Of a stretch of 64,000 bases of DNA, positions 11,647-23,383 are shown one piece after another. Under the pieces are notes generated by a model. It did no database searches. It saw nothing but the letters and a program-made list of their open reading frames with translations, and was not told the origin of the DNA. The position numbers and the translations under genes are program-made. This stretch comes from Atherix ibis. Lineage: Eukaryota > Arthropoda > Insecta > Diptera > Athericidae. The stretch is from the NCBI GenBank assembly GCA_958298945.1, contig OY282606.1:94929696-94993695 (forward strand), read 5' to 3'. Each line of letters starts with the position of its first letter. The stretch's first letter is position 1.

Positions 11647-12830
11647 TTGGGGGTTGTCTGGGAAGTAATTTCGTTTTTTTTTTTATAAAAATGAAAGACA
11701 ATTTTCTTATAGTGAATTAATATTTTATTGAATTAAATATTGTCCAGTCTGATCCAATACCCTTTGCCATATTTCTGGCAGTAGCATGATTCCACGCTCA
11801 TAAAATTTTTGTTCTTTGCTGGGAAAAAACTGATTCAAGTGATTTTTGACCTCCTCATTTGAATTAAACGTTTTACCATCTAAAAATTTTTGTAGAGACC
11901 GGAACAAATAATAATCGGAAGGTGCTAGGTCTGGAGGGTATGGTGGGTGTGGCAGTATATCACATCCAAGATCTAAAAGCTTTTGCCGAGTGGCCAAACT
12001 TGTATGTGGTTTCGCATTATCCTGTTGAAATACTATACCTTTCAAAGGTAAACGAAGCTCAAAATAAACGATTCCTTTGAAATGCCACCAAACAGCTTTC
12101 GAAGTGCTTTGAGCCGGTTCATCTTTTCTACTCCAGGACCTTTTGCGATTAACATTGTTGTAGATAAGCCATCTCTTATCTCCAGTGATGATACGATTCA
12201 AAAATTGATCATTTTCTTGGCGTTTGAGAAGTATATCACAAACGTCAATGCGACGGCACAAATTTTTTTCCGTAAGAAGATGGGGAACCCATATTAAAGT
12301 TAAAGCTAGTTGTTTCAAATGATCATGAACGGTCGAATTCGATAAATTTAATCACCCAGCGATCTCACGAGTTGTTATTCGCCGGTTTGCATCCATTAAT
12401 GGCTTTATTATGTCTGCATCAGCTTCAAAGTGGCCTTTCAGAACGTGATGCATATTCGAGATCAAAATTGCCGGATCGAAATTTTGCAAACCAGTTTTGG
12501 CACTGACGCTCACTTTAGTGAGCTTGAACAGCATTTTTATCTTTTCTTTAGTAAAAGATAATTTTTTTTTTTGCTTGAACAGCATTTTTATCTTTTCTTT
12601 AGTAAAAGAGTAAAATATGCCGAAAATGCTGTTTTGTACTTTCCAAATTAAAAAGGGTATCAACCAAAAACTATTGTGCAGAATCAATCGAATTTTTTCA
12701 CAAGCAAGCCTTGGTATGCCAGCTGTCAAATATACATATGATTATGCGGCTTAAGTGTGAAGTTGGTGACGAAAAAATACAATTAAGTCCTCTGTTGGGA
12801 AAGAACGAAATTACTTTCCGGACAACCCAA
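11647..12830 (-). mobile_element. mariner element of the cecropia/Hsmar1-like group
   Basis: The terminal repeats agree well: the left reads TTGGGGGTTGTCTGGGAAGT inward, and the right on the minus strand reads TTGGGTTGTCCGGAAAGT. They are flanked by TA at 11645-11646 and 12831-12832. One decayed transposase gene lies on the minus strand. Confidence 0.9.
11725..12690 (-). pseudogene. mariner transposase (DD34D, cecropia/Hsmar1-like) pseudogene
   Basis: The C-terminal two thirds form one open frame (11725-12318) with WVPHLLTEKN, then IITGDKRW (first Asp), FQQDNAKPHT (second Asp), YPPDLAPSDYY (third Asp, 34 residues on) and the family tail YERGIMLLPEIWQ. About 40 residues between the first and second aspartates are missing (the frame jumps from SKAVWWHFKGIVYFEL almost directly to KGIVFQQDN). 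The N-terminal HTH part (12352-12600) is separated by stops and carries a 37-bp direct duplication at 12522-12558 and 12573-12609, period 51, not known from the family. Compared with a usual ~345 residues, the copy is shortened and inactive. Confidence 0.85.
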
Positions 12831-14171
12831 TAGAACTAATAATATTTCGTTTTGATAACATTTCATAAAAAAAAGATTAGTTACAATCAAGCTGATTATT
12901 TATTTGCTATAAAATTACTTACTATTTTTAATTGAAATAAATAATTTTATATATTTTTATACAAATAGAAATTTAATAATATTTTTTATGTGTTACCGTT
13001 CACATAATAACGATTTTTTTATTACAATATTTATTTTGAAAAAAATGTTTATTATCGAAATATAAATGATTAAAAAGAAAATAAATTGTGTAAATTATTT
13101 CATGACAATATTAAAACTTCAGTTAAAATGCATCATAATTCACACGATCAATTTAATTTTAAAATTAAAAAAAAATAGAACATTCCAAAAAAAAAACCAT
13201 GTCACACCTTATTTAATAATTTATTTATTCTGTCCAAAGGTATAATGCAGTTGCACCTGAAAGCTTATAAATCCATTTCCATGCTAGCAGGTGGAATCTT
13301 CTTTAAATTTACTCAACAGACAGATTTATGTACGTTGTTAACGAATCTGATTTCGCGTTTGCTGATTTATCTTATTTATTATGGGAGTGTGTAAAATGCA
13401 AAGAAAATATACCCATTTGATAGTATTTCATTTATCAAACCAAATAATGATAAATGCTTGCAATAATTTGTTGCGATTATCAAAAATATGCAATTTCAAT
13501 AAAATGTTGGAACGGCGGCACTGAGTTGGTTGGACACACAACAAATTATTTGATTTTTTGTAAAAACTGTTAGTTAATATTTTGTAATATATCAAAAGGA
13601 TTATGTCTTCTCTTTTTGGAAGATTCTAAAGAAAATTCCGAATTTTATGTACCAAAATGTCACATAATTTAAATGATTTCAAATTAAAACTGATATTAAA
13701 TTGGTATTAAATTTATTCTGCACGATTAGTACTCGTATTTTGAACAAAAATTTAAGTCTTTAGCATTTCACAAGAATTTTATTTTTTCATATCAATCTGG
13801 TATTTGAGCTCTTTTATTATATTCGTTTTCAATTCAAGGGTAAAATATGATTTTTTTTCTATTCAAAAAATAAAATATTCACAATAAACCATTTTGGACT
13901 GGATCTTGGTCGGTTTTTAGGATTTTCTTTACAAAGCATTGCAAATAAGAAATAAGTTTAGTCCCATTCTTTAAAAAGAATTTGAGAACAAAAGTATTTG
14001 AAAATAAAGAAGGCTAACTAACAAAAGGTAAGAAATATTTACGAACCCCTTGTTCCTCTATTACTAATAATACAAACTAAATTGTTTATTTTTTATAAAT
14101 CAAATTATTTTTATAAGCAGCGTTTGTGTTTTTATTTCGAATTTCTTTATGATTAATTGGAATTATAAGTA
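12831..14171. other. AT-rich stretch without recognised features
   Basis: No protein-like open frame or RNA gene was recognised. Short poly(A)/poly(T) tracts occur throughout. Confidence 0.5.
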
Positions 14172-15458
14172 TAGGGCGATTTTTTTGCTGTTTGTTTTTA
14201 TTTATGACAGATCACGTTTGACATGTGACGTGTGTCAAATTCAAAAGTGCTTAAGTAGCATTGTCATTTTTACTTACACTCGAACAATGCTTACAAATTA
14301 TTGAATTTTATTATTAAAATTCTTGCTCTGTAAAAAATGTGTTTCGCTTACTTCGATCATTTTATGCTTCCATAGTGCCATAGTGTGTCAAAGTCAAAAA
14401 TGCTCAGTTAGCATTGCCATTTTAATCAAAAAAAGACTTACACCCGAACAATGCTTATAATTTATTGAATTTCTTCGACCATTTTATACTTCGAGCAAGT
14501 AATTGAAGCCATAGTGACAAAATTTCACAGAAATTTGACGCTATTGGACATCAAACCACCAACCCGTGTGTGTAGAGTGCATACAGAGGAAAATGTTGCT
14601 GCCGTAGCGTCTAGTGTTGGTGAAGATCGCGATTTGTCCATGCATCGCCGTTCACAGCCATAGGGATTATATTCCTCGACTATGTGGAAGATTTTACGCA
14701 AGGATCTTGGTCTGAAAGAGTATAAAATACAGCTCAGCGACCTGTGAAAGCGTCGAATTTTGGGTAGAACAACTTGAGGAAAATCTGTTTCTTTACCAAA
14801 AAATTGGGTTCAGCGGCGAAGGTCATTTCTGGTTCAATGAATAGGTGAATAAGCAAAATTGTCGCATTTTGTTTGATGAACAATCACAGGCAAAATCAGA
14901 GCTGACATTACACCCAGAAAAATCCACTGTTTGGTGGAATCATCGGCTAATATTTATTTAAAGATAACGCTGGCCGCAACGTTACCGTCAATAGCGCCCG
15001 CTAGCTCGATGATTTCCAACTTTTTTTTGCCCAAAATGCGAGAACTATATCTGGACGACATATAGTTTCAACAAGACGGCGCTACATGCCACACAGCACG
15101 TCAAACAATGGACATATTGACAGTTAGTTACCCCCCTAGATCGTACGATTTGACGCCTAGAGACTATTTTTTATCGGGTTACTTAAAGTCGCTCGTCTAT
15201 GCCGATTAACCAGCATCACTTGCAGCCTTGGAAGACAATATTACACATGTTATTAGTTATATACCAGCCGAGATGCTCGAAAAAATTGAATCTATCGCAT
15301 GGATTACTTAAAACGGTTAGTCGTGGCCAACATTTACATGAAATAATCTTTAAAAAGCAATTGTCCAAGATTAATTTATCGATTCAAAATACACTTTTGC
15401 AATTTTTCTGTATTTTTTTTGGAAATTTGAAAACCAAACACTTAAAAAATCAACGCGT
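14172..15458 (+). mobile_element. DD41D (rosa-like) mariner element A, degraded
   Basis: The left end is TAGGGCGATTTTTTTGCTG after TA (14170-14171). The right end is an imperfect inverse (AAAAATCAACGCGT) before TA (15459-15460). Plus-strand transposase traces run in order: an HTH start near 14285, KPPTRVCRVHTEENVAAVAS near 14550, MWKILRKDLGLK near 14680, FKDNAGRNVTVN-like near 14960, QQDGATCHTA near 15068 (second catalytic Asp), YDLTPRDYF near 15145, and ALEDNITHVISYIPAEMLEK near 15220. Stops and shifts are spread throughout. The close relative at 33412-34720 has the same order. Confidence 0.85.
14230..14500 (+). repeat. tandem duplication of the 5' end of the DD41D element
   Basis: The segment from about 14231 (GTGTGTCAAATTCAAAAGTGC) to 14373 recurs from about 14390 (GTGTGTCAAAGTCAAAAATG) to 14496. 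Both carry the ACTTACAC(T/C)CGAACAATGCTTA block and the TTCG(A/-)CCATTTTAT block. The element at 33412 has this block only once, so the duplication is specific to this copy. Confidence 0.8.
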
Positions 15459-16351
15459 TACTACAGTCAAACGTACAACATTAATGAGAATGTATTTTTT
15501 TTATAGTATTGACCTAATACAATATCAAAAATTTTTTAAATCAAGTATATTATGTGTGCGGTTATTTTTAAAAATTGTGCACTATTTTTTGAAAAAAAAA
15601 TATAATAACGAAAAAGTATAAAGAAAGAAGACTTATTATTCTTCAAAAGATAATATTCAAATTAACAAAAAAATTACTAAAAGTGCACTAAAAGTGAAAT
15701 ACGTTTACTTTTACTATGAGTAAATTTTAGTTAATAACAAAAAAATAGTTAATAAGAAAGAAAAACCCTTTACGATTTGCACAAAATTGGAAAAGTACCA
15801 TTATAAAAAGCGAAAATAATGTCTTTTATTTTAAAAATATATTGTACGTATTTAATATTAATTAAATTAACTGGTAATAGTACATAATTATATACAAATA
15901 TTCATAAATATTTTTTTTTTAAAAAAAGATTAATTAATTTAATGCAGTCATAGTTGAATGTCTTAGTTTCGAATGCTGATGAGCGACTATGAATGCTACT
16001 CGCATAATCAATAAGAATATTTTATTTTGATCATTTTGTTAATTTTACATAAATAAGCACAAAATTACAGATGTGAGAATTAGTTAAACTCAATATGTAC
16101 GAAAGCAAATGAAATGAAACCGAATTTAATAAGTTATTTTTCATTGTACTATAGTGATAAGATTCATTTTTATACAATCTTTTCCTAGTAATGTTCCTTG
16201 ATTTTTCCATATGCAAGTAGTTCTTAATTTATTAAGACTTATTATAGTAGAGATTGATTCAGAGATGGTTTATTTTTAAAAATTATGGCATAAAAAATAC
16301 ATACGTGTACGTGTACAATACCGTGAACAAAGTTATCTAGAAGAGAAAATA
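15459..16351. other. AT-rich stretch without recognised features
   Basis: Nothing recognisable lies between the two transposons. Open frames here are AT-driven and lack protein character. Confidence 0.5.
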
Positions 16352-17620
16352 CGAGGGTCGTTTAATAAGTCCTTAGAAAATTTGAGAAATTGCGCTCGTA
16401 GTGTCGGTAAAGATTTTTTTTTGTAAGTAGCATTATCGACAGGAAATCTTTTAAAATTTCAGCTCGATCCATAGCTTAGGTCAATTTCTATCGTCGATTA
16501 AAGTTAACGACATTTATTTGTGCATAACAATGGAAAAAAGCGAGTTTAGGGCTGTCATCAAACATCTCCATTTGAAAGGCTTAAGCCCGAAAGAAATCAA
16601 AGCCGAGTTGGATGCAGTTCATGGCATATCTGCTCCTGTGTTTGCGACGGTTTACAATTGGGTAAATGAATTTAAACGTGGCCGTTCATCCACAAAAGAT
16701 GAACATCGTTCAGGAAGCCCAGTTGAGGTGTCTACTCCTGAAATCATCGACAAAATCCACGATCTGATTTTGAACGATCGGCGAATTAAAGTGCGCGAAT
16801 TAGTTGAGGCCACGGGCATATCACAAGGTACAGTCGCTTCAATTTTGCATGAAAAATTGTCTGTGAAAAAAATTTCGGCAAGATCGGTGCCGCGTTTGCT
16901 CTCAGAGGAGAATAAGCGCAATCGTGTAGTGGACTCTGAGGCTATGTTGGCACTCTTTCATCGCAATCCTGCCGAATTCCTTCGTTGATATGTCACTGTG
17001 GACGAAACCTGGACACACTACTACACTCCAGAAACGAAGAGACAGCCATCACAGTGGATTTTCAAGGGTGAACGGGCTCCGAAGAAGGCAAAAACTGTGC
17101 CATCGGCCGACAAGGTGATGGCCACGGTCTTTTGGGATTCGCAGGGCATCATTTTTATCGACTACTTGGAAAAAGGAAAAACAATAACAGGAGCGTCGTT
17201 ATTGCAACGGTTGAGCAAGGAAATCAAAGAGAAACGCCCCATCTGAAGAAGAAAAAAATCCTCTTGCATCAGGACAATGCGCGAGTGCACACCTGCGCTG
17301 TTTCCATGGCCAAAATTGTGGAATTGAGAATGGAATTGTTGCAGCATCCCGCTTATTCACCAGATTTGGCCCCGAGTGACTATTTTCTTTCCCCAATCTG
17401 AAGAAATGGCTTGGCGGACGACGGTTCACTTCCAACGAGGACGTCATTGCTCAAACGGATGAGTATTTTGCAGAACTTCCGAAATCCTATTTTTTGGACA
17501 GGATAAAAATTTTGGAAAGTGTCTAGAGCTAAAAGGAGATTATTTTATAAAAATAAAATTTTTTTTTTTTAAAAAACAGTTTTTTTCTATATTTTTCTAA
17601 GGACTTTTTGAACGACCCTC
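16352..17620 (+). mobile_element. DD34D mariner element, copy 2 (1269 bp)
   Basis: Both terminal repeats are preserved: the left reads CGAGGGTCGTTTAATAAGTC, and the right, inward on the minus strand, reads GAGGGTCGTTCAAAAAGTCC. TA flanks both sides (16350-16351 and 17621-17622). It is closely similar throughout to the copy at 6469-7744, in the opposite orientation. Confidence 0.93.
16530..17530 (+). pseudogene. mariner transposase (DD34D), copy 2, inactivated
   Basis: The start is ATG 16530 (MEKSEFRAVIKHLHLKG). The N-terminal DNA-binding half is open for 150 codons. A TGA at 16987 sits just before the first catalytic segment (YVTVDETWTHYY). The frame then continues to about 17245, where a one-base loss shifts it after KEIKEKRP. 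HQDNARVHTC and YSPDLAPSDYF (second and third catalytic Asp) lie in the next frame. A further one-base loss near 17390 breaks the tail. Relative to copy 1 there is a 9-base in-frame deletion (GAFYASLLQ to GASLLQ). Different lesions in the two copies show they decayed independently after transposing. Confidence 0.9.
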
Positions 17621-17874
17621 TATCATAGTTTGGCAATCTGTGTTGAAGATGACTATAAATTAAGTATAGACAATTATAAATACGGTTTTCTATAACCGAA
17701 AAGACCAAATAACACGTTTATATTATAGAATTTGAAAAAAAAAACAATTTTTTGCGCCTAAAATTTGCACATATAGTATGTAAACATTAGAATAAAAAAA
17801 TCTTATCCTGTTTTAAGAAAACAAGAACTTTGATTATTTTTTGTTTGTTTTTTTTTGGAATTTTGATTATTTTT

Positions 17875-17995
17875 CACGACACTAAAGGCCATTTAGCGAC
17901 AAAGGATATCGGGATAAGGAAATTACATTAGAATAGAAACGAAAGTGGTTTTTGGGTATTTGCGTGAAATTTAAACTCACAATCCCTTGCACCGT
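17875..17995 (-). mobile_element. tRNA-derived SINE, copy 2 (3' part and B-box)
   Basis: On the minus strand the order is a B-box-like GTTTAAATTTC (consensus GGTTCGANTCC), a poly(A)-like stretch, then CCTTATCCCGATATCCTTTG, TCGCTAAATGGCCTTTAGTG. The same order occurs at 63748-63930. The A-box head is missing or diverged here. Confidence 0.6.
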
Positions 17996-18069
17996 GTTAT
18001 TCTTTTTTTGTTAAATGGTGACTCAAGCAAAATGCAAATGTATAAAAATAACCAGCATTAATTGTTATT

Positions 18070-19646
18070 TGGGAATTTTAATTAATTTGAGTTTAATTAA
18101 AACCTAGAAGAAAGAAATTATTCGTAAAAGTCAATAAATTCAACTGATTTCAAAAAAAAAGTTTTTAAAAAATAGATGAGAAAAATGGCGCCGTGGCGTG
18201 GCACTTTAAAGTGGTCCCTGTGGCATATGGTATGTCTGAAGGATGTTCTTATATCAAAACAAACAAATTATCGGGAAAAGAGTGAATTCTAAAAAAGCAA
18301 AATAATGTGAAGATAAATGCATATTAATTAAAATTGTCTTAGAAAGGAAATATAACTTTTTTTATAACTGTCTTATTGAACCCCTCCCCCCTCAGGATTA
18401 ACTCCTAATACAATAGAAAAATAAAAATGAAGAGAAAAGAAAATAATATAAAATCTTTAATATAATAAATAATATGGAAATATGTTTTTAGAATATGTGA
18501 AAAATAGAGGAAGAGGGAGGGAGGTTCAATAAACTGCTCAACAATTAAAGTCAAAGAAATAAAAATGGAAGAAAAATGCCCACAAAGTAATTGTGCTACA
18601 AGGAATTATTCACAAAATTCAAATTGTTAACTGTGATACAGACAAACGGACAGGTGCAGCCGAATAATGCACCTGTCGGTTACTGCAGCATGCAAGTTGT
18701 TTCAAAATCCGCAATTAAAGGTGTTTTTTCTTTAAAAAAAAATACAAATGAGTTTAGGAGAAATAGTTTTATAGTTTTACATCCAAAGGGGGGAGGGGGT
18801 TTACAATTTGAGGAATAAAAAAGAAAATTAGGTGGTAAACATAAACCAAATAAACTTAACTATGACGTCACACGACCACGAATGTGCGATAGTACAGTTA
18901 AGCCAAGGCATAGTATAACAAAACAGACGCAGAAAGTTTAACATAAGCAAAGGTACAAACCACTTAACTTATGCAGTTGCCGAACCACAAGCTTTATTCC
19001 ATTGTAGTTTTTTTTTATTAAAGACAAACGCAAGCTTTAATTCCAGATTTTTCAAAAACTTACAATTTGTGTGTTCGTCTGTAGCACAGTTACCAATTTG
19101 AATTTTGTGAATAATTCCTTGTAGCACAGTTCCTTAGTGGGCATTTTTCTTCCATTTTTATTTCTTTGACTTTAATTATTTAGCAGTTTATTGAACCCCC
19201 CTTCCTCTTCCTCTATTTTTCAAATATTCTAAAAATATATTTCCATATTATTTATTATATTAAAGATTTTATATTATTTTCTTTCCTCTTCATTTTTATT
19301 TTTCTATTGTATTAGGAGTTAATCCTGAGGGGAAAGGGGGTTCAATAAGACAGTTATAGAAAAGGTTATATATCCTTTCTGAGACAATTTTAATATGCAT
19401 TTTGAAGATTCACATTATTTTGCTTTTTTAGAATTTATTCCTTTTCCCAATAATTTATTTGTTTTTATATAAGACAAATCTTTAATATAATAATATGGGG
19501 TCCTACAGATTTATTTCTTATCTATTACCACAATTTTTTAATAAATTTTTTGTTGAAATCAGTTGAATTTATTTAATTTTACGAATAATTTTTTTCGTCT
19601 ACGTTGTAATTAAACGCAAATTAATTAAAATTGGACGAAAACCATA
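18070..19646. repeat. large fold-back element: ~575-bp inverted arms around a ~425-bp loop
   Basis: The left arm (about 18070-18648) and right arm (about 19075-19646) are reverse complements with scattered mismatches. Landmarks include CTATTGTATTAGGAGTTAATCC, GGCATTTTTCTTCCATTTTT and GAATTATTCACAAAATTC, each matched by its inverse on the other side. The loop (18649-19074) starts with a small 10-bp hairpin, GACAGGTGCA/TGCACCTGTC, at 18649-18677. No transposase is encoded. A 60-80 bp block in the left arm (18185-18262) has no partner in the right arm and resembles the tail of the LINE at 10.95 kb. Fold-back or MITE-type non-autonomous transposon; family not recognised. Confidence 0.8.
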
Positions 19647-20814
19647 TTTTAAAACAAAAGAAAAACTACAAGGCAATAAATTTTCATTAAATTACATCAT
19701 CGATGCATAGAAATTTATTTTCACGGTTGTACCCAAAAAAAAAATTAATAATAATAATAAAATAAATAAAATAACAATTTTAAATCCATTTAATTTATTA
19801 TAATGTTATTTATCGCAAAAGCTGTTTATCCAATTAATAATTATTATTGAACTTTTAACTGTAGATATTTGTGTGTATTTATTTTTACATTATTTCAAAT
19901 AGCTTTTTTCTACTATATAAATTATTTATTTTTTATGTATTTTTTACATGTGAAAATATTATAAATAACAAAAAAAATACATATATATATATCAGCCAGG
20001 TACATCTATTTATACAAAAAGAAAAGAAAAACTACAGTATAGTAATGATACAAAACATAATTATTATATTTAATATTCTTAAAAATCTATTTGATAGTTA
20101 TTCCATTAATAAATAGGATTAATGAAAAATAAAACGTTTAAAGAAAATTTTTACTAGAAGAGGAATTAATAAAATTCATGAAAAAAAACTAAATTTGTAA
20201 TTTTTTTATAATACACATATTAAAAAACTATTTTCCTTTACTTTTAATGAAATTATAAATGTTTGCTTTTTTTACTGTTCTTTTTAAAAGAAAATCTATT
20301 TAAATACAATACAATTTAGCTTAGGAGAATTTATATTTATGGATTTTTTTGTGATTATTTGATTTTCTAAAAATTTGAAAATTGACAAAATTCTATAACA
20401 TTAACTCTTTTTGTTTTACGCAATTGTATTTTGTTAAGTTAGTTGTTTACATTTTGCCGAGTGCATATTCTCACAATGATTGAAACTTCCCCCTAACACC
20501 TCAAGTACAACCAAACCATTTTAAACTACATTCTTAGGTCATACTATATACAAGAAAAATCATTGAAAATCGAATGATTTGTTTACATTTGAAAGTAGGT
20601 CACTTACCAGATTTGTTTACATTTCAGCCGAGGTTAAAGACCTTGACTTGTATGAGCTTTTAATGATGTGAGGAGTTTGTGATGTTATTTGTTTGAGCTT
20701 ATCGATAGATGGACTTTAAATGATCTTAAGTTCTATGTACCTGCGGTTACGCGGGGGTTCCCATGTATCTTGGTTTGCTTGTAAATAGTGTCACGTGGAG
20801 GAGATTGAACTCTT
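19647..20814. other. AT-rich stretch without recognised features
   Basis: No gene was recognised. The ORF-like stretch at 19871-20116 consists of Phe/Tyr/Ile/Asn/Lys codons expected from AT-rich DNA. An ATAT microsatellite sits near 19980. Confidence 0.5.
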
Positions 20815-22119
20815 AGATTAAAAAATACCTGGATAGGCATGTACGTCAGATTTTCGTATATGTATATGCAATTTACTGGCTAAATAATTGAAAAAGCGGT
20901 GAAAAATCGTACTGTTTGCATACATTTGTGTAGATTTTTTTTGTGTAGACATAAGTAGTAAAAGCATCCATTATTAATTTCGTAAATATCAAGCGGAGAG
21001 TTTTCAAACACGCCATTCTCCATGAAAGTGGTAGCATACCGAAATGCTTGCATACTTTTGTTATTATTTCGTCATTTATCGGAAAGTGCAAGTGAAAATG
21101 TGGTTGTTATGTTTTTTTAAGTATTAACGAAAAATTAAGTATTTATATAAATAGTTATATTATTGATTAAATTTAAAATAGGAAGTTTTTATTTCAGAAC
21201 GGAATGAGAAAGCTGAGAATATATTTCTTTCAGTAAGTTGACATCTTAATTTTTACTAGAGAAACTAACAAAAATTTTGTTTATAATATGTTAAAATGGC
21301 TTTAAATGATTTATTTTGTCCAAAAAGTGGTTAAGAAGTGAAAAGTTCCTCATTCAAAAAATGTAAACAAATGTGATGTTGACAGTTCAATGTTTACCAG
21401 AAAATAGTTCAGTGCCGACGTAGGTAAAGTATGTGTAAGAATGTTTAAAGGAACGAATTTTTCAGTCTGTTTTGCATTGCTGTTTTTATTGTGTTAGAAT
21501 AAATAAAGTATATTCGGTAGGCTTATTATTTATTTAAATAAATTTGTTTGCTTTTGTGCTTTCGCTTGCTCTATTAGACCATTTTGTAATCCATTTACTA
21601 AATAATAATAATTTTCAATTTTTTTTTAGAATATTACTTGTTAATTATTTAAGTACAATAGATTTTCCACCTTGTAATTTATTTTTAAACGATTAATATT
21701 ATTAAGAACTTAATGTAATGTTCTATGTTATTAATGCTTTATTTTTTAATTTAATTTAAATGCATAATGCCTATTTAAATTACCATTTCAATTCACAAAC
21801 ACACATTTATTGTTATAAAGAAGCGTTCAATATCAACAAATGATTGTTTTAACAATAAAATCTATATTTACTAAGTTGTGGTGTGGTTTTAATTTCAATA
21901 TAATATAACATTCTTTCATTTAATTCATTTTGCATTTTTTAAATCGATTTTTATTTGTGCACATAATTTTTTTGATATAATAAAATAACTTGCAATTTAT
22001 ATTTTTATTAGCTCTTCCACTTTATAAATTTTGTTTTAATAAATACATAAATAATATTTTAAAATAGAATACTGTGTTTTATTGCAAATTTCTAAAGCTA
22101 AATATTCCATCAAACAACA

Positions 22120-22386
22120 TGTGGCAAAGTGCACTTATAACTGAAACAAGCACACACATGTGGCAACGTGCACTTATAACTGAACGTGCACACAGAACAT
22201 CGGTTGTATGAGAACATCAGTCGTACGAGAACACCCGTCAGCAACACACGTAGCATAATAAAATTAATATAAAAACAGATCGCATTTAACTTATCTATGT
22301 TAGGATTAAATTCAATAAAAATGAATATGTAAATATAAATAAATAAAATATGTTATAATTAACCAAGAAATATTATAAAATCCATA
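22120..22386 (+). repeat. 5' LTR
   Basis: It starts TGTGGCAAAG and ends CCATA. The first ~39 bp are repeated at once: TGTGGCAA(A/C)GTGCACTTAT occurs at 22120 and again at 22159. Three ~17-bp units beginning AGAACA follow around 22195-22245. The 3' LTR shares these features. Confidence 0.9.
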
Positions 22387-22387
22387 T

Positions 22388-22404
22388 TGGTGACCCCGAC
22401 GTGA
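22388..22404 (+). promoter_or_regulatory. Primer binding site complementary to tRNA-Trp
   Basis: TGGTGACCCCGACGTGA is the reverse complement of the tRNA-Trp 3' end including CCA. It lies one base after the LTR, where minus-strand DNA synthesis would start. Confidence 0.8.
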
Positions 22405-23191
22405 AGGGTATCGTACGACTCATGTTGGTGTGTGTAATTGTGAAATTCAGCACATAGTCATAAGAGCTGTAATTTCTCAAGTGCGCAATTTGTTGGAAGC
22501 GTACTAAAGGCAAAAAAATAATAAAACTATATTAACCGTCTATATACGTGTACTTGGGCACAAATTGTAAGCGAAACGGCTGAAATGAAACAAGGAGAGC
22601 AGATTGTTACATTGACTGGCAGTGCGTTTGTGTATGTACGTTATTTAGTTTGATAGTGAAATTGCACTGACAGATAGAAAAGAGACAACAAAAATGGTGA
22701 ACTTAACGCAAACAGGCCCAACTACTGCAAACATTGCACAAGGTCAGTCTCAATTTATATACCGATGCCAAGCCGTTCATCAACTTCCGCTGGAAGTGGT
22801 TCTAATTCTGACAACGCCCGTCAAGCTAATCAACAACAATCAGTGTTACGATTGATTCAAGCTGTAGTTGATTCATCTCTAGATGCTGACGTTCACGTTC
22901 AAATTAATGCACCAAATCTACTCCCATTTGGTATACCACCACAGACGCAAACTCTTCCACAACAAGTACAGCCAATTCAGTAACAAGAGCAATCTCTTCA
23001 GCAACAACAGCAATCGCTTCAGTAACAACACCAATTCACATTTGGTATACCATCACAGAATTCAAACTCTTTTGCAGCTTCCCAACAATCATCTGGCCAA
23101 CAATAACAACAACGCAACCAGCATTGCAGCCAGAAAATCAACGACAACGAACTTGAACAAAATGAAAAATCCAAGTTCGTTGTTAAAAACT

Positions 23192-23295
23192 GCAACTAGC
23201 ACTGCAACCAGCACCGCAACCAGCGCTGCAACTAGCACCGCAACCAGCACTGAAACTAGCACTGCAACCAGCACCGCAACCAGCGCTGCAACTAG
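23192..23295 (+). repeat. 12-bp minisatellite in gag
   Basis: About nine imperfect units of GCAAC(C/T)AGCAC(T/C) run in tandem, read as Ala/Thr/Ser triplets in the gag frame. Confidence 0.85.
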
Positions 23296-23383
23296 TAAAT
23301 CAACGACAACGAACTTGAACTAAATCTGAAAAATCCAAGTTCGTCGTTAAAAAACTGCGTATATTATTAAGAGACCGAATTGG

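Noticed and set aside
23089..23274. Val/Ala/Leu-rich frame on the minus strand
   Set aside because: Product of the 12-bp repeat in gag, read on the other strand.
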